In this document: piece by piece, positions 1 through 10,712 of the stretch
How the letters are laid out: each line of letters starts with the position of its first letter
How positions within the stretch are numbered: the first letter of the stretch is position 1
Source: Xenoacremonium recifei
Lineage: Eukaryota > Ascomycota > Sordariomycetes > Hypocreales > Nectriaceae
NCBI GenBank assembly: GCA_012184525.1
Contig: WOFQ01000023.1
Span: forward strand, 1-64,000
Direction: 5' to 3'
Length of the DNA: 64,000 nucleotides
Position numbers and translations under genes: made by a program
Notes under the pieces: generated by a model
The model's input: only the letters and a program-made list of their open reading frames with translations
Database searches by the model: none
Told to the model about the DNA's origin: nothing

Positions 1-111
1 TTAATATATATACTAATTTAATATATATACTAATTTAATATATATACTAATTTAATATATATACTAATTTAATATATATACTAATTTAATATATATACTA
101 ATTTAATATAT
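1..111. repeat. 17-bp AT-rich minisatellite
   Basis: Six perfect head-to-tail copies of TTAATATATATACTAAT start at 1, 18, 35, 52, 69 and 86, and a partial seventh ends near 111. The array is cut by the window edge, so its full length is unknown. The unit is not a TTAGGG telomere repeat. No coding sense is visible. Confidence 0.97.
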
Positions 112-148
112 TAGATTAATTACTCCTTTTTTAGTCCTTAGTTTAGTC

Positions 149-267
149 TTAGTCCGACTAAAAATTCTTAGTCTTAGTCTTAGTTTAGTCCGGACTAAGA
201 TTTCTTAGTTTTAGTCCGCCCTTTAGTGGACTAAAGATTTTTAGTCCGGGGGTAGACCGGACTAAAA
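149..267. repeat. Cluster of four palindromes sharing a TTAGTCCGG core
   Basis: Four successive inverted repeats share one core. TTAGTC-C-GACTAA lies at 149-161. TTAGTCCGGACTAA is a perfect 14-bp palindrome at 185-198. Arms TTTAGTCC/GGACTAAA lie at 210-217 and 228-235. Arms TTTTAGTCCGG/CCGGACTAAAA lie at 239-249 and 257-267 with a 7-nt loop. Single TTAGTC words fill the spaces between them. The origin is unknown; it could be the end of a decayed miniature element or a product of slippage. Confidence 0.9.
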
Positions 268-2574
268 GTACTAAAATCACAGCCCTGGTTATATATGATA
301 TATATAGCTATATGTGTTATATATATATAGCTGTGTGTTATATAGAGCCGTATGTATTATATTTCAATAGGGGTATATGTTATCTGTTGGTTGTGTTTAT
401 GACCCCATTTTCAATATATTCAATAGCTATAATGAATACCGATATATGAAAATCGGACTGTTGGAAAAGCCGAGGAGTTGAACATATGAGGACCCTGTGT
501 ATCCGACCTAGCCGATGGAAATCAACAACTTCAACATATCAATTACTTTCACTGTATTCACCACTGCACCTAGTACGCACTTTTTGCAAGGAAGGTATCA
601 TAAATAACCTGTCTTAAAAATATCTCCAGCTGTTTCTATCTCTCCTAAGCAGTGAATATAAGAGGGTTTAGAATACTACATGTGAATATGAGTATATAAC
701 ACTTCATTGAAACCGAAATCTATATGCCACTAGCAATAGTAAAAAGTTCCGATCAACAGTCTTTTTCTTACTGAAAGACCACTGGACTTGAAGGGAAGTA
801 GAATTGACATCCGCCGAGTACTTTGAACAGGACCAAGATTCTCGGGCTATAAACGTCTTCCGCTCTATTTTTCTAACTTCAAAGGATCACGCAACAGATT
901 TTGGCTCTGCCAAAATGTCTGGTAAGGGTGGAAGTCTCTACATTAAGAGCATCAGCTCGGAATCTAATTTTGACTGTGGGATTCGGGGGAAGTAAATCAG
1001 AGCTTTAGTATCAGCATGCATGTCGATTTTTAACAAGCTGTCGCATACTCCGTACATCCCTCCAAGTTTCAAAGCGCAATTCCCATATCAATGTGGTCAA
1101 TTTTTTTTCTCCTTTGGTATCTTCTCAGACGAAAACAAGATGGATTAATAGAAGTTTCCTATCTGCGAACAGCTTTAGACTTATTTCGATCACAATGGGT
1201 TACCCTCGGAAACCTATCAAACAGGTTCGAGTAACTTTTGGGGAAGATGCTCTAGGAAAAACTAGTGCAATTGAAGCGAGGAAAAGAAATTTCTGGTAGA
1301 ACAACAACACGGGTTTCTGGAGTTTTTTGTTTCAATCCGGTACTTCCCTACTTCCCTATTGCTGGATAAGTAGTTATTAACCTCTTTTATGCGAATAAAG
1401 ATGCGATCAGAGAATATTATAATAAAATTGGAAAGAGACACTGTTCAATAATCAAATGCATTCTTGCATCGTATCAAAATAAATATTCTATTGAGCCGTG
1501 CGCCAATATCATCTTAAGATTCAGACTTAGAGCAAGTAGAATCTGGTATACTATGACTGACGAGGAATCTCCTCTATAGATCAAAGGAGTGATGACGGAC
1601 GCACGAGATAATCTAACTATTCCCCCAGGGTAACTTGACTACTTGCAATTTATAACTGCAGTAGTTTTAATATCCGTAGTTGGAGAACATATACTGTGAA
1701 CCTAAGCCTCGTCTGGCTGGGACGAAATCACTAGCATCTGATCTATCAATTAGAGGAAAGGCTTTTTGGTGTTTGCGGACAACTTCTTGTTAGCCAAAAT
1801 CTGTATTAAGGGCTCTTGTGAGAAAGGAATGGCTTTTCTCTTACCTTTCAAATCCTCATTTCAACGGAATTAATCTTAACATTTGATTCTTTTTCGAATG
1901 ACCACCTCAATTCTTTGCAAAATAAGAATGCTGATGACATAGGTATCAATACAGCATAAATTGTTCCCCATATTTCTATACCTGTGTTGAAATCTACCTG
2001 GAGCAATATATATGGTTACTTATTGAGTGAAACTTGAGGCCCCAGTTTCCGTACTTCCTGGCCATCTTTGTTGATTGGAGGCGGGGTTGGTAAGTGGGGC
2101 GACAAGGATTCGGATCCTTACACGAATTTTGGCAAGCCCAGATTAGCCTGACCGCCTGGTTGCTGCTTCCAGTGGGGCTCCCAAATTCTATCTCTGGCCA
2201 ATGAGCGCCATTTATCGTTTCAGAGTGAGGCGGACGGCAGCGTGTGAGACAGTGCTGAGCCGCAAGCCTGCACGAGCTGAAACGCTGGAAAGCCAATGAA
2301 TCTGCTTAAAGACATTGTTGCATCGCCTCATATCGCGAATTCTGGCAATAGCTTTGGGCCAAATTCAGTTGGGCCGCCAGAGAGCCTTTTTGCCAACTCT
2401 CTTATATTTAAGTCGAGGTTCCGCGCATTTGTAAGATTTCTTGCCCCCGGAGTTCTTTACACCATACAATTTATCTACTTCTGACGGCACACTTATATTC
2501 ATTTGGCGCATTCGCATCTCATGTCAATTAGTCTCATAGTTGGATCTCTGTCATAGCGACACATCAGCCAGGCT
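268..2574. other. Gene-free AT-rich stretch
   Basis: Positions 285-370 are a TATATAGC-type low-complexity run. The remainder is AT-rich with only short unrelated open frames of under about 100 codons that lack recognisable motifs or linkable splice sites. I see no gene. The last few hundred bases probably hold the promoter of the Clr5-ankyrin gene. Confidence 0.6.
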
Positions 2575-5500
2575 ATGGCACCGGCAGCGAGAATCCCAGA
2601 TTCTCTTTGGAACGCCCAGAAGGACCAGATTCGCACTCTATACATCGTCGAAGACAAAACACTCCAGGAAACCATGGAACTTATGAAGGAGCGCTATGGA
2701 TTCTCTGCAAGGTAGGATCTTCAGCTCCTTAGCCTATGATATTCGGAAGGCCACGTGATTGACTCCTCGCCTAGCAAATCCCAATACGTGCGTAAGCTCA
2801 ATACCTGGGGCATAGAAAAATATATAAGCAGCGCAAAGTGGATAAAAGCGTCCGAATTAGTTCGAGCAAGAGCACCGTCAGGCAAGAACACAACTGTCAG
2901 CATCGATGGTAGATCTATCCCACCGGAAAAATTTCGGAAGGCAATGAGCAGATATGCCTACCGACGTGGTGAGCCTGAAAAATTGATTTTAGTTAATAAT
3001 GCTCACATAAATAGGTGTATTAGCAGATCCATTTGCGACGATCACGGTCCATACTCCGCCTGCGACTTCATCTCAAGGCATATCTTTAAAAACCCTCCCA
3101 TGGCTTCAAACGCGTGATTGCCTTTTGGGGTATTTCTGTTAGTCTAGAAGTTCGCATGAACGGCCACACGTAATAACAGGTCGATTCTACGATTTTAGTG
3201 CACTTTGTAAGCTCTACTACGCAATCCGACTTTGTCTCGGCACAGGAAGCTGGGCCAACCGAAGACCCAAACACCGGGACAGAGGCCCTCAAAATCCCGC
3301 GCGTCCTGGAGCAAAAGATGAAGGCGCTAGACCTTCAGAACCGAGCCACTGAAGTAGGGCGATTTCAAAATTTATTCCAGTTACTTTACTGTGCCTCGTA
3401 TATGTCCTCGAACGCCCTTCTTTCGAGGCATCAGAGCAGAAGCCTCGTCGAGTGGATATATGAAAACAAATACACCTGGTCTATCAAATTTATCATACAA
3501 CTGGGAGGCCCTAGTATGCGGATCTTTGCGTCGAGGCTTTTATACAGCGCAACCGAGCTCAAGAAACTGGATCTCGTCCGTTTTTTGCTTGCCAAGGGGA
3601 CGAATCCCAATATCCATAACAAAGCTTGGTGGCCACCTTCAGTGCTTGGAGTAGCAAAGCTTAGCCGGGACCAGACGATCATCGAAACGTTGCTGAGCTA
3701 TGGGGCTAGATTCTGTAATCAGGGAGACTTTATTGTCAAAAGGGTTTCAGTTATCCGCCATGTGAAAAAACCAAGATTCTATGACACCCCTCTGATGGAC
3801 GCAAAACTTCAACGAGCAATGAGGGTTGGAGATCTAGCTGAAGTTAGCGCCCTGGTCAAAGAAGGAGCTGACGTTAATTGCTCGTTGAAATATAGCTGTA
3901 TGTCGTGTTTCGACCAACTCGACACGTTTTCAAAACCGCTCGTAATCGCAGCGAGTCAAAACGACCTTCCACTGGTTCTATTACTGCTGAGATTAGGCGC
4001 AGATGCCAACGGAAAGACTCTATGGCTTGAGCTGCTTTCCAATACGGACCTCCCACACGACATTCAGTCAGACTTGCACGATTCGATGCACGAAACAGCA
4101 CTTCATTGCGCAGTGCGTAACAGAAATAAGACTATGACGGATGCACTTCTTCGGGCAGGCGCAAATGTCGACGCGATCGACTGCTGCGGTGGCTCAGCTT
4201 TACAAGTTGCATGTGCGCACACTGATCGAACCGAGACTATTCAGATTGTCGAGCTATTGCTGAAACATGGAGCTGATGTGAACGCCCCAGCTGGCCATTT
4301 GCGGGGGAAAACGGCACTTCAAGGAGCTGTTGCACAAATGGACAAGGAGTTGACAAGGTTCTTGTTGGACCAAGGGGCCAAACCTGGGGCAGATCCATCG
4401 TCGACAGAAGGCATAACCGCATTGGGACAGGCCTTAGAGTGTGACGAAATGGACTTGGTCACTCCTCTGATTGCTGCGGCTGCTAAGACAGGGTGTACAG
4501 ATCGTCTTCTTCACCATGCAGTTGCAGTAGATCAACGCGTGACAGAAATCCCGCTAATCGACGTTTTCAGGCTCTTATTAGAAGCTGGCGTTGACATCAA
4601 CAACGAAATGTCTCTTCATTGTGGTGTCGAACCTTCCACTCCCCTCGAAAAAGCAGTCCTTTACAAGCGTCTCAAATGGGTCAAGCTTCTCCTCCAATTC
4701 GGGGCTGACGTCAAGTACGTCCAAGGATTATCCATAGAACCTAGTCAAGCGGATAAGAGAGACGATAATCATAGCGTCGACAACGCCAATGACCTCAGGG
4801 TACGAAGAAATATGGCTACAATAGTCTTGACTCTGGTTGAATATGGAGCAGACGTCAATGGCTGCAAACGAGATAGCTGCACATTCCTTTGGAGCGCGGT
4901 TCACTACGAGAACTTTGCATTGGTTCAATTTCTCCTAGATCGAGGAGCAGATCCCAATCCCTCTCGACCTATCGATGGCAATTGCCGGTATCCTTCACCC
5001 ATGCACATGTTGATGGAATCACAAGATGAGGTGTTCCTGCTTATGGCATTCCACGCTCTCATCTCCCATGGTGCGGCCCTTGATAAGGTTGATTTCCTTC
5101 CTCCTGCAAAGTTTGTGGATGAGTTTCACAAAACATGGCCCTCTCTCAATGCTTTTCTCGAATCGGAGGAATCTGGTGAAGTATCCTTAAAAGGCACTCC
5201 TCTGCAATTGGCGGCCTTCCTTGGGAATGTGCCTGGGATCAAACTTTTACTAAGTGAGGGTGCAGACGTCAACTTCCCCGCTTGCTCTGGTTTCAGCTTC
5301 ACGGCTCTTCAGATGGCTATTTACAAGAATGAGAACGAGATAGTCCAGATTTTATTGGGGGCGGGTGCTGATGTCAATGCTTTTGCGGCCTCAGATACAG
5401 GCTTGACGGCTCTTCAGATGGCAATCCTAAGAGGGAATGATACGCTGATCACTACCTTGCAAGAACTGGGCGCGGATGTTGATGCTCCAGCATCGGGCGT

Positions 5501-5894
5501 AGGGATCACAGCGCTGCAGGCAGCTGCTCTGAAAGACAATGGCAGACTTGCTCAGGATTTTCTGAACCGCGGCGCACATGTCAATGCTCCACCGTGCGAT
5601 TTTGGGGGTGCAACAGCGCTGCAGTATGCAGCAATGAACGGGAATTTGGACTTGGTTGTTCTACTACTGGAGCATGGAGCGCACATCAACGCTCCGCCGG
5701 CAGCCAAGAATGGAAGAACCGCTCTGGAAGGAGCTGCAGAGCATGGACGACTTGATATAGTTTATCTCTTGTTGGAGAATGACTCTGAAATTGAAGATCT
5801 GGAGGCAAAGTGCGATGCGGCGGCGGGATTTGCTGAAAAGGAGGGCCATTTAGAGATAGCCCGGATCCTCCGAGACTGGAAAGGCCCAAGCTGA
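2575..5894 (+). CDS. Clr5-domain ankyrin-repeat protein
   Basis: Reconstructed exons are 2575-2711, 2775-2968, 3015-3129 and 3212-5894, giving about 1042 aa. The first intron rests on strong evidence: joining AGC across it restores FSASKSQYVRKLNTWGIEKY, the end of a fungal Clr5 domain (about residues 8-60, with SLWNAQKDQIRTLY at its start). Introns 2 and 3 keep frame and have GT-AG ends but are less certain. From about residue 255 to the C-terminus there are many ankyrin repeats with consensus pieces such as GADVNA, TALQ and LLLEHGA; the last five are highly alike. No membrane segment or signal peptide is seen. Fungal Clr5-ankyrin proteins are usually of unknown function; a scaffold or regulatory role is inference. 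Confidence 0.85.
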
Positions 5895-5983
5895 GAGAGT
5901 GTTTCTGAGCGGTACTTATTTCGACTCTGTCAGTATTTGTACTTTTGACACCGTGCTCTTACGTCCAGTAGATAATATATTTC

Positions 5984-7744
5984 TCAAATACAATCCGGGA
6001 ACAGTCTATAATGCACCAGGTGGAGGTCCTGGCTACTAAGCCTTCCACCATTCACTGCTCTCCATACTTCTAGCCCTTGTTCCCACAGTTCATCATTCCA
6101 CATATCAATCTCACCGCTTGCCTTCATCCTCCGCATCTGTCGAGGCGCCTTCGCTCCCCAGTCAGCAGTGATATCTTCGCCTCTAACAAATTTGGCATAA
6201 AGATCCACGAATGCTACTCGAGCTAGCCTGCTCTCCTCCTCGAGTAAGCCCCGTCCCTCTCCAAACATCCAGATTGAGTTGTCTGATGAGTGCGTTACGC
6301 CCCATGCGAGCGGAAACTTGGCATCGGTTTCCTGGGCACGCCATTCAATTCTGTATCTATATATCAGGTCTGATGCTCCTCCGCGTACTAGACACTCGAC
6401 AAACCCTCTTTGCAGCATGTGTACCTGGACGTCTCCCCAGATTCTTCCAAATCCATCTGGGACCCAGCTTGCCCATCTAGAAGGGATTTGGCTAGTAGCG
6501 CATTCTTGTGGTAAGTATAGCGCGATGAGAGCTTCGGCGGTTTCTTGGGGGTATTCGGCATGAAATCGCGCCATAAGAGCTTCGCAGGAGTCCTCCTTGG
6601 GCGGCCGTAGGGTTCGGTACAGAAAATGTTCATCAGAACACTCACCAATCCACAGTTTGATTCCTCTTTGCTTCATTCTCCGAGCATATGATCCATCTTT
6701 CAGCTCCTGGAAGAGTGTTTTACGCACAAAAACACCATCAGTGACTGATCGAATCTCGTGCATGTTCATGCGCATGTTAGCAGCGACAAGGTCAGCTGCA
6801 TTAGTCTCCCGCAGACGTTTCAGCTTTTCGGTATTCGACAGATCGAGGTGGATTTTTAATTCATTTACCAGCTCATTAAACTGGTGCTGCCACTCATCGA
6901 CGGTCTTCGGCTGCGTGATGGGGGAGTTGGAATGCATTATGGCGCGCGAAATGAGAGCTTGCTCATCAGGTAGCCCTATATCGTACGACAGCTGGTGGAA
7001 GACAGAATGCGCGCCTGCCGAGTACCCAGCGACAGTGATATTTCTCGGATTGCCGCCAAAATCAGCAGCATGATTGTGTGTCCACTCCAAAGCCAACCGT
7101 TGATCCCAGAAGCCAAAGTTTCCCGCCGGTTCACCGTCGGCTTCTGCCTCCCAGACTAGTTCTGCGCCAGCTAGGAAGCCAAAGACATTGAGACGGTAGG
7201 CTGGACATACGATAATAGCGTTGAAGTCGGTTTTGCCAAGTAACGCCGCGTAATAAGCATTGTTAGCGTTTCCGAACTGGAGAGAGCCGCCATCTTGCAA
7301 TAATTTATCAGAATAAGACAATCCTCATGAGGAAGAGATATTACACGCACGGATGTAAAAATATATCGGCCAGCCACCTTGAGGAGGGTCGCCAGCTGGC
7401 ATCCAAACATTTAGTTGCAGGCAGTCCTCAGTTACAAGACTTGGATCTGGCTGCTCATCTGGGGCCTGCTGCGGACATATACCCGTCATTCCCGTGAAGA
7501 CCGCAGGATTAGCAGCTGTGCCGTAAACATGATCAACTGGAAGAGGTCTCGGCCTTTTCCATCGATGCGGGCCTGTGGGTGGCAATGCGTAAGGTACGCC
7601 ACCAAAGTAGTGGCACAGAACCTTTCCTTGTGACGAGGAAATGGACGGCTGGCGTTCTCTGATTACGGCCCCTCGGATGTGACCCAGGCCTGGTGAATGA
7701 AAGGGGAAGCCTTCGAGGCCTTCCGTAGCCGGATCGGCGAGCAT
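5984..7744 (-). CDS. Type-B carboxylesterase, intracellular
   Basis: Exons 7351-7744 and 5984-7293 with a 57-nt intron give 567 aa. Splicing restores FYIHGGSLQFG, the oxyanion-hole HGG. Further family marks are EDCLQLNVW, the nucleophile elbow VAGYSAGA (Ser near residue 223), and a C-terminal WGVTHSSDN histidine region. The reaction is ester hydrolysis; the substrate cannot be told. The first ATG is at 7744, and upstream in-frame codons lack an ATG. No signal peptide is visible, unlike the two esterases at 22-26 kb. It is convergent with the Clr5-ankyrin gene. Confidence 0.9.
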
Positions 7745-7853
7745 TATGAGGGACAACTCAACAGGACCAGGAGGCTCATAAGTACTGAGGAAAAGAACCC
7801 TGACCTGTCATTGAAATGTGTGTACGTTGAAGTAGTAGAGATATAGACACATA

Positions 7854-7885
7854 ATGGCGGGCTCATCTCATGGCGGGCTCATCTC
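7854..7885. repeat. 16-bp tandem duplication
   Basis: ATGGCGGGCTCATCTC occurs twice in direct succession and is followed by ATGGCTGAGG. It lies about 110 bp upstream of the esterase start, in its promoter region. Confidence 0.9.
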
Positions 7886-9515
7886 ATGGCTGAGGTTCGG
7901 ACTTCGCCCCGGTGTCCTAGGCCTAATTTGCGCCTAGAAGGAGTCTTTCATGCCAGCGAGTTCGGTCCAGATTAGCGGCATTGAACCTTAGTGCGGGACT
8001 TCGTTCTTTGAACTGAAGTCCGCCTATAGAAATCGAGGAATGCCAAACGTGGGATTCCGAGCTCTCATTGGTGTACTATTGGATGTCCACGATCGGCTCT
8101 AGTCCTTTCAATCTTCTCGTGCAGTACAGTAGGGTCGTGAGTGCTTACCCCGTGGCTGAAAGCAACAGCCCCACGACTCCAAAAAGTCATTTTATGAGTG
8201 GAAGCCCGCCCTCGCGCTTATTGCTGTTGTCTCTGTCATCTGGCTCCTATCCGATGTTGCATTTTGTGGAGTCAACCTTAAGTAGAGCGTAATTCTTCGG
8301 CTATGACATAGCGGCCACTAGCTGGGAACCTTCTACAACACCGCAGCCGGCAATATCATCTAGGTTTCGGCAAGTTTCGTCCCTGGCTTCAGGCTCGGAA
8401 TTTTCTTCCCCGATCTCTTGGTCGTGTCTGGCAACAGAGGATGGGGTGACCACAGCATTTCTGGGGGAGTTTCCTAGCCCCGGGTTACCTGTGAGCTATC
8501 GTCGCTCATACTTCGTCTATTTCAGTTCCTGTCGAGGTTTTTTCAAGCAAGGTTAGAGTAACCCGTCACTGCATCGCAGCAGCTTCAGGCATAGCCGGGT
8601 TAAACAAAAATTGTGGGCCTCCGAGGCATGCTCGGCGTATTTTATGGTATCGTGGCTATTTGCGCGGTGCTCACTCTTTAGGTTCCGGGACAATGGGAAG
8701 TAACCTGGACAGTATTGACGTAGATCGAATGTACGAGGATCATAACATGGGAGTGTTCACTGTTTCGGGCTCAAGGGAAGGTGTAGAAATGCAGGGAGAC
8801 ATAGACTTCTCGAAGGTAGCTGTCAAGTATAAGATCTAGTATATGGCCTTGCCGTCATCGCCCAAAGAGGTGTGAATAAGGTTTCGCAAGAACAATACAG
8901 TGGACACATAAAAGGCTTCCGATAAGGGGTAATATGCTTGCTGACTGACTTGATCTTTGACTGTTCTAAAGAACTGCTCCTTTTATTCGTGAAATATTGA
9001 TGCTGTAACGGTCGTATAAAGCTGTTTTCTTTTGCTCAAGAGGCGTAAGAAGTATTACGACAAAGGTTCCATTTGGGAGACGACACAAGCGGGCAGGGAT
9101 TGACGTGTCACCCTGCATTTGCTCCAAAGTTTAAGTCTCTATCACACGATAACTCATTCTTACAATTGGGAAATTGGTAGTAAGATAGTATTACCTTTTT
9201 GACACTGAGTTTAATGCAGGTAGGCTTGGTTGTAGACCTTTTGAACTTGAATGTGGCACCCAGGGCAGATATAAGCCACCGCTGGATTGAAAGCTCTTCC
9301 GTGGCTTGTGAGTCGTGGCAAGTATATTGACTTTCTGGCTTTATTTTTGTAGAAAATTAACTTTTTGTCCTTTCTACCCTTTGAAATATTGCCCTGTCTA
9401 GATGTGCGTATATATGTGTGGGTTCCAGGCTCTACAGCCTCTGGTCTCTCTCATCACGAGCTATCCCATAGCACTCGAGAAAGGGCTTCAGACAACACTC
9501 GAATATCACAAAACA
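7886..9515. other. Intergenic region without a gene
   Basis: No supported coding sequence. An imperfect inverted repeat (GCGGGACTTC at 7993-8002, GAAGTCCGC at 8015-8023) can fold into a hairpin. A TATAAG at 9270-9275 is a plausible TATA box for the downstream DUF3669 gene. Confidence 0.6.
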
Positions 9516-10625
9516 ATGGATACTGTCATTGAAAACGCCTATTTTTCCAGCCCCGTCACTTTGGGTCCTTCCATTCAACATATCAGCACAGAAAATCGCG
9601 GCGAGCTTGGGTCCATCTCCACGTCTCGTACCTCGACCACCATGAAAAAAGAATTTGGGAATCCGGAAACGTCTCTTAAGAACGAGCTCAAGATTTACTG
9701 TCGCTTATTCAAAACACTTAACATCCTTAAGCTCAAAAACTGGGGCTGTCAAGATGGCATCCATACTTTCAACATCCCTTACTATTGCCGTTTCATGAAG
9801 CAGAATGTCCCAGAATGGCAACCACTCTTGCCATTGCTTCCTTCGGACTCAACGTCCAGCAACGCTCTTATCGCTATCGTCGAAAAGATCTTGCCAATGC
9901 CGAAGTCGGCCCGCAAGTTAATAGTGGAAAAGTACGGTCCATTTCAGGGAGACTCTGATGCTGAAAGGAATATTGAAGTGCTCGTAGATCCAATGAAGCA
10001 GCACTCTCTGTTCCATCCATATCTCGGGCATCGGCAAGCCTCTGCATCCGCTTCAGTGGGAAATCTTTCCAGGCGTCGAAACCCGGATGGCCACCCCTTC
10101 AGCTTGCGGAACTTCTCCCTTCGCATCGATCGAATGGAGGAGCTGGGCATAGAGCGCTCGATTGTGATAAGATACGCCAGAGGAATGGCAGAAGCACTGG
10201 CATTTCTTCACTGGGCTGTCCACGTCGACGGTGCTGGCATAAGTTTCGTACTGGCGCCTCCCCGGACTGGCCAGTCGCCCTGCCTCGACTGGGAGGAATT
10301 TGGGCCTCATACCATTTGGATGCTCAACTTCGACCGTTGCAAGAGGAAGGCCTTTGGTGAGAGCGGTATTGAGGATGCAGTCAAAGCGTTCTGGTCGAAC
10401 GAGCCTTTCTATCCACGCCCGGGGAGCGACAACACCAGCGACCAGCTCTTGTGGCTCATCTTCCGGGGCGTTTACCTGGAGCGCAGCCGTCGTTTTCTGC
10501 ATTCGAGGTCGTCCAGAATAAATCGCCTTCCCGCTATCCTTTTAGACAGGATTGAAGAGACGAAGGGGGTATATGGAAGGGCTCCTGTATCAGGACGCAT
10601 TCGTTCACCGCGTATGTTTTTCTAG
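9516..10625 (+). CDS. DUF3669 domain protein
   Basis: A single exon of 369 aa from 9516. The frame is open from an upstream ATG at 9402 (407 aa), but 9516 has A at -3 and G at +4. The C-terminal half carries marks I associate with the fungal DUF3669 family: PFSLRNFSLRIDRMEEL, a YARGMAEALAFLHW segment, FVLAPP, IWMLNFDRC, then EDAVKAFWSNEPFYPRP. The central LVEKYGP-type segment also fits. The function of the family is unknown. No signal peptide or membrane helix is present. The gene runs towards the Zn2Cys6 gene on the opposite strand with about 90 bp between their ends. Confidence 0.8.
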   Translation: MDTVIENAYFSSPVTLGPSIQHISTENRGELGSISTSRTSTTMKKEFGNPETSLKNELKIYCRLFKTLNILKLKNWGCQDGIHTFNIPYYCRFMKQNVPEWQPLLPLLPSDSTSSNALIAIVEKILPMPKSARKLIVEKYGPFQGDSDAERNIEVLVDPMKQHSLFHPYLGHRQASASASVGNLSRRRNPDGHPFSLRNFSLRIDRMEELGIERSIVIRYARGMAEALAFLHWAVHVDGAGISFVLAPPRTGQSPCLDWEEFGPHTIWMLNFDRCKRKAFGESGIEDAVKAFWSNEPFYPRPGSDNTSDQLLWLIFRGVYLERSRRFLHSRSSRINRLPAILLDRIEETKGVYGRAPVSGRIRSPRMFF

Positions 10626-10712
10626 TAAACCCGCCTCTATCATTCAGCGCGACAAGCGCTCACTTTTTTAATAGCGACAAGTATTGACTCCATATTGTAA
10701 AAATGAGATTAG

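Noticed and set aside
1..111. Telomere repeat
   Set aside because: The unit is 17-bp AT-rich and lacks TTAGGG, so it is not a fungal telomere.
804..1299. Two short plus-strand open frames in the left AT-rich stretch
   Set aside because: 63 and 68 codons, no motif, no linkable splice sites, AT-rich composition like the surrounding non-coding DNA.
1994..2296. 100-codon minus-strand frame
   Set aside because: No domain or signal, irregular composition, and it lies in the probable promoter region of the Clr5-ankyrin gene.
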